A stretch of DNA of 64,000 nt from Pseudopithomyces maydicus (lineage: Eukaryota; Ascomycota; Dothideomycetes; Pleosporales; Didymosphaeriaceae), in contig JANTUC010000003.1 of NCBI GenBank assembly GCA_026873275.1, positions 1,240,001 through 1,304,000 of the forward strand, written 5' to 3'. The position numbers were made by a program, and so were the translations under genes. The notes below the pieces were generated by a model. That model was not told the origin of the DNA and searched no databases. It was given only the letters and a program-made list of their open reading frames with translations. Shown here piece by piece: positions 21,684 through 32,817 of this stretch (positions are counted from its first letter, which is position 1; each line of letters starts with the position of its first letter).

Positions 21684-22586
21684 ACTCTATTTCAAACGGC
21701 CGAGACTTCTTTATATGATGATGTGGTGAAGGCTCATCTTGCAATCAATGCATGGACAACGCCGCGCTCATGCCGCTTTAGTGCGGCTACCCTGTCCTCG
21801 TGTGATACGACAGCAAACGCAGCGATCTTTCTACGCAGAGCTATCTAATTTTCCAACCCTCTCAAGCGAGAGATTCCTGTCATGCCGGCTTCCGCCTCCT
21901 TTTCCAGGACTTCGTAATAGGACATCCGCCTGGGCGCCTGGCCCCGGGGTCACTCGGCTCACGTGCATTCCCTTATGCAGGTGGATTATAGCATCTCCAA
22001 CGACCCTGCCCAGACCCACTATAACACACATGTCCGACCTATCTATTGCATAATTTCGCATTACAGTTTATTTTGCGACTCAATCGGCTTGTTCGCGAAA
22101 CATATTAAGATCGGCGATGCTATAGGCGGATATGGAGTCTCCTGCAACTGCCAATGCACTCAGGCAAGCCACATAGCAGACAGTCTTGCTTTAATCGGTG
22201 CAAAATACTGACATTTAGGTCCCTTGAGCCTGCCTCCTTCCAACCCCTGTGAGTCCGTCCCTGTTTCGCCGAGATCAAAAGCGCCACGGAACATCCCGCC
22301 TTCCCGAGCTGATTACTGTAAACATGAGGCAAGCACGCACGAACGCTTCTCTGGAGACATCTATAGGCTTTGTGTCGATTTTTTTTTATGAATGTCCAGG
22401 TACAAGAGCTCTTATCGAATTCCATTCCAGGTCACTGACTCGGCACAGAAATTCTTCGGCCCGCAATCCTTGGAGTGAGGAGTAATTGCCAAAACGCTGC
22501 TTGACTTCGGAAGAGGTGACCTGAGCAAAAAGGAAGCTCATAATATCATGACAAAGACTTTCGGTAACAGCTTTGAGCTCCAATAG
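21684..22586. other. Intergenic region, no feature recognised
   Basis: About 900 bp between the deaminase and the zinc-finger-like gene. Short readings on both strands show no conserved motif. A tiny first exon of the next gene may lie here (ATG AAT GTC CAG at 22388-22399 before a GT), but support is weak. Confidence 0.4.
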
Positions 22587-24447
22587 GGCTTGTCTGACAT
22601 TCTAAAACATGATGACGCACACTGGGCAACTGACGACTGGTCTCAGCCCATCATTTCTCCTAACTTCCCGCACACTGTCAACCCGACCGCCCCAGAGTTC
22701 CTGAAAACAGAACATGAACTTTCTTCAGTCCGACTTCCATCATTTTTCCATGCGTTGGAAGGTCTTGAAAGCATGTCTCGCCCACAGCTACCCGTCCCTG
22801 CCTCATCCCAGCCGTCGTCAACGCACCCCGCGACCGCTCCTTCATATTACAATTTCCAAGCATTTTTGCCCCCCAACGACACTAGAACCGAAGATTTATC
22901 GACGTGTGGTCATTACAATGATGAGCCTCTGCCAACATTTCAGGGCACGCATATGACCGGGAGCTCAGATCGTTTCATGCATAGTGGTTTTGCTTCGCCG
23001 GCCTCTAGGATGACAGCAAGTTTGCCACAGAACCAGGTGCCAATTCCCTGGAGCCAGTACCCGTCTGCAATGATGTCAGAAAATAACTCTCTCGACGCGG
23101 AACTGAGCTCGGCTCTGCCATCATATGAATTTCTTGATCGTGGTCTGCACACTAGTTCTCCAGCTTTACACGCCCCTCAACAACTCAATCAACACCAACC
23201 GTATCAGAATTGGCCGGACGGCTCTATCGGTAGTCAACAATGGCACTATGATCAAGGTCGTGCGATGGCCGATCGACAAGACTCGCACTTCTCATGCAGC
23301 CCCCTAGGAACTATGCCGCAGTTGCTTCCAGAGCCATTGGATTCAAGCATACCATCCCCCCCAACAGGAACGCTTATTATGGGAAATACGAACGGGTCAT
23401 TGTTGTCGGACGAACCATACAAGCAGAGAGAAATCAGCTTCATGGTGACAGTGGATGGCAAGTACGACAAAGCGGCGACCGTTCCAAGTAACAACATGAA
23501 AATGAAGCACTCCGGACCCGAAAACCTGAATTCTATGGGAGACATGGATGGTATATGGTACAGAGATATCACCGCGATAAAAGAAGGTCCCTATGTCCAT
23601 GCCATCTGCGGCAAGGGTTTTCCTACGAAGAGCGCAGTGAAGAAGCATCATTGGGGACCCAAGCCAGGAGATTTGGAGACAACGAGAGGATGTTGGGCCA
23701 AGAACAACAAGCCGGATGTGGCCTGGTAAGTATAAACAGGGCGAGAGAGCCTCATGTTGCATCGCTTTGCTCCCGCTTTCTAACATGGATAGGGACGCGC
23801 ACGTTAGCTGCAAAGACGGTCCTACTAGAAGGCCCAAGCACCCTACTACCGGAAAAGGCAAAGTGGCGGCGAAAGTGGTCAAGCTCACAGCCCCATTCGC
23901 ACCATCCATGGTACCTACAGTCAAGACGCCAGGACATGCGAATGGCTCTGCCGTTGGGCTGAATAGCTTTGTGCCTGCGGTGCCGTACACGAAGAATCTC
24001 GCCGTACCCAAGCCACAAAACGGTCGGAATGACTCTGTAGTAGCGCACCTCGATGCCCAAGCTGCTGCGGCTGAGCGCAACCGTCAGGATGCACAACCGC
24101 CGTGGATGACGTCAAGTGGCTACGGAAGTGCCCTCACGGGACATGATCTGTACAGTCAGATGTATTCCCCCATGGCCGATTTGGACATGATGCAGAACCA
24201 GCAGAATTTTGCTCCATGGATATATACACTGCCATCTCAGACCCAGGAGGCGACTGGATCTGGGGCTTTCGCTGCAGCTTTTGGTGCTGATACTAGTCGC
24301 GGGCTTGGGAGCGAGGATGCCGAGTCGAACAAGGTCAAAGACGTGAGCAGGAAGCTTCCGCGTGTGCCTGGCGCACAAGTTTCGGTATCCAGGGACGATA
24401 AGAAGACGTCCAAGGGCCCTTCTTCAACGCGGATCAGGAAGAAGTAA
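22587..24447 (+). CDS. Uncharacterised protein with a degenerate C2H2-like zinc-finger segment
   Basis: Two exons, 22587(or earlier)-23725 and 23793-24447, with a 67-nt intron (GTAAGT donor, CTAAC branch site, GATAG acceptor) joining PDVAW to DAHVSC. The 5' end is unresolved: the coding-like frame is open from just after a TAG at 22584-22586, and the first in-frame ATG is 22773, so an upstream exon is likely. The N-terminal 300 residues are disordered and rich in Ser, Pro, Gln and Asn. Near 23600-23810 lies HAICGKGFPTKSAVKKHHWG, then RGCWAKNNKPDVAWDAHVSC. This resembles a C2H2 finger that lacks its first Cys, followed by a second Cys/His cluster. The C-terminus is basic (SSTRIRKK). A transcription factor is plausible but not shown. 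Confidence 0.75.
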
Positions 24448-24825
24448 TGATGAGCTTGGTTTTTCTTTCTTTTGGGTTTGGCGTTGGCGGGATAGTTGTA
24501 CCCTAGGTGTGTTTATCTGCTTGCTCTCGGTACATGTTACATGTGCAGACGGTGAATGAACAAGTGTTGACGCTATAGCAAGACTCGCAAGACTCGCAAG
24601 ACGATGCGCCTAAGCTTTCCCCACGGGGCAGTGTTGAGAACAAGCTCCGGGTCGGGGCACGAGCCGCAGAAAGCCACCGCAGCGGTCGTCTCCACTTTTG
24701 CAATCAACTGACCCCCTGCTGGAGACTGTCATCACGGTGCAGCGCAGCATAAGTCCTCCAATCGGAGGACGGGCGGTTGTTGTGCCTGGTGCACTTGGGC
24801 AACTGCATGCAAGCGGTGGCAGGGG

Positions 24826-24893
24826 AGAGCTTGGAGCTTGGAGCTTGGAGCTGGAGCTGGAGATGGAGATGCAGCTGGAGATGCAGCTTCTGG
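24826..24893. repeat. GAGCTTG / GAGCTG imperfect tandem repeat
   Basis: Three GAGCTTG heptamers, then GAGCTG and GAGATG hexamers, ending in GATGCAGCT units. Confidence 0.85.
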
Positions 24894-25230
24894 AAGGGGG
24901 CGAGCTGCGAGAGAGCATGTCGAAGAGGAGGGCGGCAGAGGCGTGCAGATACATGGCTACACCTACGAGCGAGAGTGTGTCGTGGTGTGTGCAGTGTGGG
25001 TCGGCTGGCTCCTCTCCCCCATGTGCGGGGAAAGGGCACCTGGGCAGCAGCTAGCAGCCGTGGAATGTCATCGTGCACGCCGCCTCGTGTGCGCGCCCGC
25101 GGTCAAGATTGACCCGGGAGAAGTCGAGGCAGGGTCGCATCTGCGTCTGCATCTGCGTCTGCGCTACCAACCAGCCTGCGAACGGCGAATCCTGGTAGGA
25201 GTGGCCGTGGGATCGGGGGATCCGCGTGTG

Positions 25231-25237
25231 TATAAAG
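25231..25237 (+). promoter_or_regulatory. TATA box of the aldose epimerase gene
   Basis: TATAAAG, 105-111 bp upstream of the ATG at 25342, in otherwise GC-rich sequence. Spacing fits a core promoter with a leader of about 75-80 nt. Confidence 0.6.
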
Positions 25238-25341
25238 TCGCAGTGGTGCCTGGCTGTCTACGTGCCACCGCTCCCGCCTCTCCCACCCGTGTCCACTGCG
25301 TCCACTGCGTCTTCCAAGGCCAATTGACAGAATCCAGCATC

Positions 25342-26587
25342 ATGTGGACTCGTGCCGTGCTCCCGCTGTTTGCTGTGGCCGTCGCGGCCCAGTACAACAC
25401 GTCCGAGCCCGCGCCGTCGCCCAACTCCACCACGGGGCCGGACGCGGATGGCAAGTACACCATTGCTGCCGAGGGCATCCGCGCCCAGTTCGTGCCGTAC
25501 GGCGCCTCCATTTCCAACCTGTTCATCAACGACACCAACGGCATTGAGCGCGACATCGTGCTGGGCTTCGACAATGCGAGCCACTACTCGGTCGACCCCT
25601 ACCACGTCCATCTGGGCGGTGTCCCCGGTGCGTCTAACCTGTCAAGTACGAGGCTGGAGTACGAGGCTAATTGGGACCAGGCCGCTATGCGAACCGCATC
25701 AAGAACTCGACCTTCACCATAGACGGCGTCGACTACCACGTCGATGCCAACGAGAACGGCGGCCTCGACACTCTGCACGGTGGATCCGACGGCTGGGACT
25801 GGCGCAACTTCACCGTCGTCGCCCACACAGACCAGTCCATCACCTTCAGCATCGTCGACCCAGATGGCAAGGAAGGCTTCCCTGGAGAGGTGGTAAGCTA
25901 CATCACCTACACCGTGACGCCCTACACCTGGCACTTCAAGATGGTCGCCCTCGCCACCACCAAGAAGACGCCCATCATGCTCAGCTCCCACGTCTACTGG
26001 AACCTCGACGGCTTCGCCAACCCCGACACGCCCCTCACCGACAACCACACCCTGCACCTCCCTTACTCCGGCCAGCGCATTGGCGTCGACAACATCCTCA
26101 TCCCGGATGGCACCATCCTGCCCAACGAGCGCTACTCGGTCAACGACTTCTGGTCCGCCCCCAAGCAGCTCGGTGCGAACTACTCTTCCCCGAAATCAAG
26201 AACAACTGCGGCTTCGGCTGTGACGGTTACGACAACGCCTGGCTGGTCAACCGCGCCCAGAACGGGCCCTATGACTGGCGCACCGATGGTCCTGTCGCCA
26301 CCCTCGCGAGCAACTTCTCGGGCATTCAGATCGACATCTTCTCCGACCAGGAGGCCTTCCAGGTATACAGCTGCCCCGGAATGAACGGTGTCCTGCCTAT
26401 CAAGTCGACCCAAGGCCTCGAGGGCCGCCCGCGTGTCGTGGAGAAATACGGTTGCGTTGTCATGGAGGTCGAGGACTGGATCGATGCCATCAATCACCCA
26501 GAATGGCAGCGTGAGAAGAAGCAAATTTTCGGCCCGGGAGATGAGCCCTACGTGCTCGAGGCCAAGTACGTTTTCTCTGTCAACTAA
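25342..26587 (+). CDS. Secreted aldose 1-epimerase (mutarotase) family protein, with an apparent frame break
   Basis: Interconverts alpha and beta anomers of hexoses; the signal peptide (MWTRAVLPLFAVAVAAQ) and many Asn-x-Thr/Ser sites indicate an extracellular form. Exon 1 is 25342-25627; a 53-nt intron (25628-25680, GTGCGT...CCAG) is followed by the remainder. Motifs: GRYANRIKNSTF (substrate Arg/Asn), TLHGGSDGWDWRNF (catalytic His region), SSHVYWNLDGF, then CGFGCDGYDNAW. Between GANYSSP and EIKNNCGF the frame shifts by one base at the C4 run 26188-26191. Adding one C restores a continuous protein of about 398 residues. An intron of 62 nt would fit the phase but would have poor splice sites and would remove conserved-looking sequence. 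Confidence 0.88.
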
Positions 26588-26691
26588 ACGGACCGAGGCG
26601 ACAGACCAGCCTGGTCAACGATAGATGATGAATAAATTTTAATGCGCCATGCCAAAGCATATGATTGTGATTCGTTTGTGACTTTGTGACT

Positions 26692-26859
26692 ACCACCCCT
26701 TCTACCACTTTCGTCTTGACATATCTCCCATGCAACAGCTTCGCCGAAGCATCACCGTTGCTCGTCTGTGTGTTATTACCACCCCTCTACCACGCTCGTC
26801 TTGACATACAGCCCATGTAACGGCTTTGCCGAAACATTACCGTTGCTCGTCTGCATGTT
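26692..26859. repeat. Tandem duplication of about 83 bp covering the 3' end of the neighbouring P450 gene
   Basis: Copy at 26692-26774 and copy at 26778-26859 share about 85% identity, both beginning ACCACCCC and ending near GTTGCTCGTCTG. The right copy encodes the last 26 or so residues and stop codon of the P450 on the minus strand; the left copy lies just beyond that stop. Most differences are transitions. Confidence 0.9.
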
Positions 26860-28678
26860 CGCCTCGTCCTTCAACCTCTCATCCACAAGCTCAAATTCGA
26901 ATCGTCCCATCCATGCGGCCAGCACGCACACCATCTCCGTGCGTGCAAAGCCTGCGGCAACGCACGACCTAGGCCCCTGCATGAACGAAAGGTGACCGTA
27001 CTTACTACTGACCTTTCCCGTCGGATCGAACGTGCCATCCTCTCTCAGCCACCTTTCCGGCCGGAACACCCTGGCATCCGAGCCCCAGTACTGTGGGCTG
27101 CGATTGATCGCCTTGATGGGCACAACGATCCGCGTACCCTTTGTGATGACCCGCCCGTCTAGCTCCGTGTCCTCATACGGCTCGCGCATGGTCAATGAAA
27201 TCGGGGGATAATATCTCAGAACTTCCTCTACAAACGCCCGTACCAGCACCAGCGTCTCTACCGACGGCGTTTCCGCCTCTGGCCTTCCCAGTGGCGCTAC
27301 CTTGGTTCTGATTTCTTCGCGAAGTCGTACCTGCCATTCGGGGTGCAAGCACAGCATATATACCGCCCACGTCATCCCCACAGATATCGTCTCATGTCCC
27401 GCGCCCAGAAACGTAGTCATTTGATTGATGACCTCCTCCTCATCCACTCCAGCGATGTCTCCATACCGCAGACACACACTAAGTATGTCCTTTCCGTCTG
27501 AGCGCGTTTCCTTCTTCTCGTGGAGAAGCTCCCGACACAAGCCGCGGATCGTGTGCATGGCCGCCGCCTGGTCATGGTTGGACTTTATGGGCAGCGCTTC
27601 AACCACGCACGAGGGGAGATAGATTCTTAATATGGCAATCAGCATGTGGCCGAGAGTGGGCTCGACCACGCGGCTGTAGACAACGGCGAGCTGAGAGTCC
27701 GCATTCTGGATGGCGCCGAAGTCGCGACCCATGGCAGTGAGCGTGATTATGTCGAGAGCGACACGGGCGGCCCAGGCGCCGACTTCGAAAACAGCGTGGT
27801 GGGGAAATGGACTCAACGATGGAGTATGGGGATCGTTGTTTTTCTCTTGTACCCCTTGCCTAGCTGGTGGAGGAGTCGTACCGTTGCGCATCTCTTCGCA
27901 CATTTTCTCCGTTACTTCTCGGCTTTTGCGCCAGAACGTTGGCGTGAGATCATGTATATGTTTTGGCGCGAATGGCGGCAGAAACAACTTCCGTTGCTGC
28001 CGGTGGACCTCTCTGTTCACGAGTACCAGACCGAGGCCTAGCACCCTCTGTGCGAGGAGGCGGAGAATGTTCGGCTTAATGAAGGTGAAGGTGTCGGTCG
28101 CGATTTGGCTCAGTGCAGCAGGAGATGTAATAATAAGGCGCTCGCCATTGAAAAGAGTACGGCATCGCAACGTGCCGTTGTTCGGGATAGTTTCAAGCCT
28201 GGCGATCATGTGTAGAGTGAGCTTCATGTCAATGGAAAGAGAAGAAACAAGGCAGGGGGCGCGCGAAAGAAACGCACCATTTCATCTCCGCCTCACCGTT
28301 GCCCATACTTATCATGTATCGGAAGTGACCATAGATGAAGCTCCCACCCTGGGAGAGAAGTTAGCCTTTCTATTGTACAGTTTTGTGTACTATGAAGAAT
28401 TGCCTATCGGCGGATGGACGTCAAATTGATATCCTTTGATTTTACTTGCCATATCGAAAAAAACTAACCGGCGGCTCAGGAATATCTCGATACTGCGAGA
28501 AATACAATGGCTTGAGGAATATTCTCCACACGACTAGACTAAAGACCTGTATCCCGATGATACAATAATATATTCGCGTTGGCGAACTGAGCTCAGCTTG
28601 AATCGCATCGTGCTCGAGACGAGATAGGGCAGCTACACTTGCTAGTGGTATTAAGAGGAAGAAGAGTTGACTCAGCAT
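26776..28678 (-). CDS. Cytochrome P450 monooxygenase (cluster left edge)
   Basis: Membrane-anchored P450 of 567 residues in three exons: 28678-28469, 28348-28278 and 28198-26776; introns are 28349-28468 (GTTAGT...CCCAG) and 28199-28277 (GTGCGT...GCCAG). The splices join PEPP to GGSFIYGHF and EMKW to LETIPNNG, giving a normal P450 N-terminal region. Motifs: I-helix GAGHETIS, EEVLRYYPP (ExxR), FRPERW, and haem loop FMQGPRSCVAAGF. The usual Gly two residues after the haem Cys is Ala here (C-V-A). Third codon positions are GC-rich, like the flanking genes and unlike the PKS-NRPS, so membership in the cluster is plausible but not certain. Its 3' end is duplicated (26692-26859). Confidence 0.9.
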
Positions 28679-29455
28679 ATTTGGATACGCTCAGGTGATC
28701 GATGCGTTGTCAGAATTGCAATATAGAGCCGTGGTGTGGGTGACTGATCATTTTACAGACCTGCGAGTTGTACCAGAATATTGAATCCGACTTCAAGTAC
28801 TGCGTAGTATTTTTGGAATAGCTATGCATCGTAGCGATCACACCAGACATACAGAGCCATTCGAGAAGTTCCGAAGAGCAAGGGTGCGTACACACACACA
28901 CCAGATAAAGAAGGCGGGGTGTCAGATGCCCGTAGAACAAGAACCAACGCTTTTTCCCTTGCTCTTTTTCTCTTCCTCTGTATATATGCAAATAGCAAGC
29001 GAACTAATGCATTCATACCGAGGTAGAAATAATTGCTGTGCCTCTACGCCCAACAGATAGTCATGTGGGTTTCCCCGCAGAGTCAAGTATATATAGATAT
29101 TCTATACACACGTGCACGGTGTAGAAGAATCAGGTGGCATCTCATTGGTGCATAGACATTGCCGAATTACCGCATTGAGATGATGACGGTCAGCGTTCCG
29201 GATGGGGATTAGCGAGTCATTGATGCAGTGTGAAAATGCTGGTAACGAGACGAGGATATGGGGACTGAGTGAGTGGGATGAGTGGCCGGTAGTGACAATA
29301 TGAAGTCTCGTTTTCGCGACAGTGGAAAATGGCCAGATAATGTGCAGAATTGGGTTCTTAAGAAAACCAATTGAAGGCCAATCTATTTATTCATGGGAAT
29401 AACAAAACATTGGAATGAACAGTCCGCCAAAAAAAAAACTCCAGTCTCCATTCAC
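28679..29455. other. Intergenic region, no feature recognised
   Basis: Upstream of the P450 gene and 3' flank of the glycosyltransferase gene (tandem on the minus strand). No coding segment or repeat recognised. Confidence 0.4.
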
Positions 29456-30996
29456 TTATTTGCCGGCCCTAGCACTTTTTATCACCAATCTCGCGGCCCT
29501 CTTTCTCCCCTGCTCCAATGCCGCACCACCTCCCAACCCCTCTTTTATTTCTTTTACTCTCCTAGAAATTTGCGCACCCGCCTCACCACCCAACACTTTT
29601 CCCATCGCCTCTGCCAATTCCCTATCTTCAAATCCCGGAGCTGCCCTCTCGTTTCCCATCACCCCAACGCCAAGCCACTCGGCCCGCCTCGCAAACTCAT
29701 ATGTATCAAGCCACCTTGGACAAATGACTTGCGGTACGCCCGCCGCAAGTGCTTCATGAAAGCTATTAGCACCGCCGTGATGCACCGTCAGAACGGTTGA
29801 TGGCTGTGAAAGAAGTGTCAACGGGGTATGCGAAAGCCAGGGGATCTGCGTAATGCGCGACGAGATTCGCGGTGGGAGAGCAGCAATGCTTCGTCCATTG
29901 TGCTCTTCAGCGTAAGCATCTGCGGCCTGGTATTTCCAGGTTACGTGGAGAGTCGGGTGGCTAGCGAGGAGGATTCTGAGGGCGGAAATGATGGCATTGG
30001 TTTCGACCGAGGTGTATTTCGTATGAGAACCGAGGTTGAAAAGTATCGTTGGAGGAGTGCTTGTAGGAGAGGAAGAGGATGTCGGGGGTAGAGGGAGGAG
30101 GATGGGGCCACAGCCATGGACGTTGCGGGGGATGGTAAGTGGAAAATCAATGGAAGGAGTGGAGGGAACAAGGTAAGGAATGGCAGGGTCAAAGTTGGAG
30201 AAGATGGAAGAGAGACCGTTAGATAGGGCGTTGCTACTGCGCCATTTCGTCAGGGAGGTAACTCGTGAGGAAAGTAGACCGTGGAAGACGAGGTTTAGAG
30301 CTAGGTATATGTTCGATGGAATTGAAGACCAGGGAACAGGATACTTATGCCCAGATGCCAGACTAGAATCGAGATGGTCAATCAAACTAATTTGTGACCG
30401 ATACTAGCGTACTCAACTTACACACTGTATTTCCAGACAACGCCTTGATAAGGCTGTTCGTTGACAATGTGATCCTTGAATGATCCTGCGCTGAGAAACA
30501 TATGAGTGCGTCCGAGGCTCGTGCAAGCGTCTGCCCCCTGGCTGAATAAAGGATCTAGAAATAGTTACATCATTGAGGTAGATTCACACTAGGCTATAAA
30601 CTTACCAATGACGACTAGATCAGGATTTAGCTTCTGTATGAGTTTCTTACACGACCGTAGAACTGACTCGTACTCTTCGGGGGTCCATGGGGCAATCACA
30701 TAAGGAAGGCACTCTCTGTAAGCTTTCACGGCGCCTTTCACGCCTGGCGCATGTATCGGCAAGAAATCAAGACCGTTGGCTGCAAGGCAGTCTTTCATAG
30801 ACTTCCCAGGAATCGCATACCAATTCATTGTCGTTTCAAATGTTCTATTGAGCGCATCAACTTGGCTTTGAAGCGATGCGAAAGAGGCGATGGTGACATC
30901 CCAGTCGGACTGAATAGCAATCTCATAGGCCACTGACAGAATCACCGAGGCCTGCCCTAACTCACTGTTTGTGAAAAAAAGCACTGATTGTTTCAT
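29456..30996 (-). CDS. GT1-family glycosyltransferase (UGT type)
   Basis: Sugar-nucleotide-dependent glycosyltransferase of 484 residues. Exons 30996-30606, 30554-30422 and 30386-29456; introns 30555-30605 (51 nt) and 30387-30421 (35 nt, unusually short). Both introns keep phase and yield NPDLVVIDPLFSQGAD and VWKYSVLIDHLDSS. The N-terminal acceptor-binding half begins MKQSVLFFTNSELGQASVI. The C-terminal donor half has ILFNLGSHTKYT, the region before VLTVHHGGANSFHEALAAGVP, and QVICPRWLDTYEFARRAEWLGVGV; the HHGGxNS-EAL block is the GT1 signature. No signal peptide or clear C-terminal anchor, so it is probably cytosolic or peripheral. Divergent from the enoyl reductase. In this cluster it is likely to glycosylate the hydroxylated polyketide chain. 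Confidence 0.9.
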
Positions 30997-31490
30997 AAGG
31001 ATCTGAATAGCCTGATGAAAGACTGATCAACGTAATTGAAGGCAAAGTTGAACGTGACACCGTGGTATTCCATTAGATGAACTACGATGAGATCATTTGT
31101 ATCGCCGGTTCATGGCGTCTCACACATGCTACCGAAAATTGCTACTCACATGTGATACCCCCGTTATAGTTGTCCAAGAAAGGCCGAGTTCGGGTCAGAT
31201 CTCATAACTTCCCCATTCGGGTGAATCTGCAAACAATGACAACTTTGGAAAACATGTTTTCTGCCATGTCATCGGCACGCCCTGCACGAGCTCAGGACGA
31301 CGATGATTATACATTGAGATCAGCATTTGTGGTGTTAAGAAATTATGCCACATCTGTTTTGATTTCAATCCCCAAGAGACGGCTGATCGAATATCTCCCA
31401 GCAGGAGAGACATACCGTCCAATCACTGGACGGCAGATTTCTATCCATTCTCTTTGCTCGTTAAACATCGCCACCACGTGTGTAGCTAGC
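30997..31490. promoter_or_regulatory. Divergent promoter region of glycosyltransferase and enoyl reductase genes
   Basis: 494 bp between two divergent cluster genes, presumably carrying both promoters. I saw no element I can name with confidence. Confidence 0.4.
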
Positions 31491-32626
31491 ATGATGGGAT
31501 CTCTTACGGGAGCTTCTTCACTCCCATCAACACAGATGGCAATTATAGCAGGCCCAAATGGCGAGTTTAAGGTCGCTACTGCCCATCCTGTCACGCCCCT
31601 GGCAGACGGCGAGCTCATTGTCAAGACAGTCGCTGTAGCGCTGAACCCCGTTGATACCAAGCTAATGGGTCCATTCATAACGCAGAATGCTATATTTGGT
31701 TACGACCTTGCTGGCGTTGTTGTTGCGGTGGGCAAAGCTAGTGTCCGAGAATTCAAAGTTGGTGACAGGGTGTGCGGCAGTGCTCGAGGCCAGAACCCAA
31801 ACAAACCACTTGGAGGCGCATTCGCCGAATACGTTTCCGTCCCAGCTGATATTACCCTGAAGATTCCAGAGCACATGTCATTTGAGGAAGCGGCGAGTCT
31901 CGGGACAGCAATTGCGTCCGCCTGTCTCTCAATCTTCTGGACAGCAAAGATCCCAGCTAGTATTAAGGAGCCTGCCACGAAACCGTTTCCCGTGCTTGTG
32001 TACGGTGCAAGCACCGCTTCTGGTACAATGCTACTACAAATTCTCAAAATGTATCTGTTCCATAAGATCCCATGCTGTATTTTGCTGACGTTAAGCCTAG
32101 ATGCGGCTCCCACACCATTGCCACTTGCTCACCGAAGAATTTCGATCTTGTCAAAACTTATGGCGCTGACGAAGTCTTCGACTACAAGTCTCCAACTTGT
32201 GCAGAGAACATCCGAGTGACGACCAAAAATAGCATGAAATTCGCCTTCGACTGCATTACCACAGAAGCCACTACGAAAATCTGTTACAGCGCCATCGGGC
32301 GTGCGGGAGGCAAATATGTTGCGCTGAACCCCTATTCGGAGAGTGCGGCTTCTCGGAAAGTGATCACGCCCGACTGGATTCTTGCAACTACAATCGTTGG
32401 AGAAGGCTCAGCCTGGCCGGAGCCCTACAGACGTGAGCCTGATCCGGAGATCCGTAAGGTTGCGACGGCAATGTATAGCTCGGTGCAGGAGCTTTTGGAC
32501 AACAAGATGCTGAAGCCGCATCCAATTGAAGTCAGTAACGGAGGACTGCCTGCAATTCTTGAGGGTGTCGAGCGTTTACGTAAGAGTGAAATTAGTGGAA
32601 AGAAGCTCGTATATCAATTGATTTAG
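31491..32626 (+). CDS. Trans-acting enoyl reductase (LovC-like), partner of the PKS-NRPS
   Basis: Zinc-free MDR-family reductase that reduces enoyl intermediates on a highly reducing PKS lacking its own working ER domain. 361 residues, the typical size. Exons 31491-32050 and 32101-32626; the 50-nt intron (GTATCT, TGCTGAC branch site, CCTAG) joins QILK to CGSHTIATCSPKNFDL. Motifs: VALNPVDTKLMGPF, FGYDLAGVVVAVG, GGAFAEYVSVPADI, VLVYGASTASGTM (cofactor binding) and YGADEVFDY. The start at 31491 (MMGSLTG) was chosen because upstream in-frame sequence has no coding character. It complements the missing ER in the PKS-NRPS at 41854-54444. Confidence 0.93.
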
Positions 32627-32817
32627 ATAGTTCGAATCCGTATGCTTAATGTAAAGGTGTGTGGAGGTCACAGCTCAAGATGCATTCAAAATCCGAATAC
32701 ATTATTTCCATGCCACTGTTAAAGTTTTGCTGGTTTGCGTTCATCCTCAGCTTCTTTTGATTACCGACTGCTCATAGTGAATTCTGTGCTTAGGATCGAT
32801 TGTGCACTATTTTAAAT

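Larger units (their letters stand above)
24448..25341. other. Intergenic region upstream of the aldose epimerase gene
   Basis: GC-rich, with a GAGCTTG/GAGCTGG repeat at about 24826-24893 and CATCTGCGTCTG repeats near 25138-25162. A TATA box is annotated separately. No coding segment recognised. Confidence 0.5.

Noticed and set aside
26127..26188. 62-nt intron in the aldose epimerase gene
   Set aside because: Phase fits, but the donor GTCAAC and acceptor ATCAAG are poor and it would remove conserved-looking sequence; a missing C at 26188-26191 is the better explanation.
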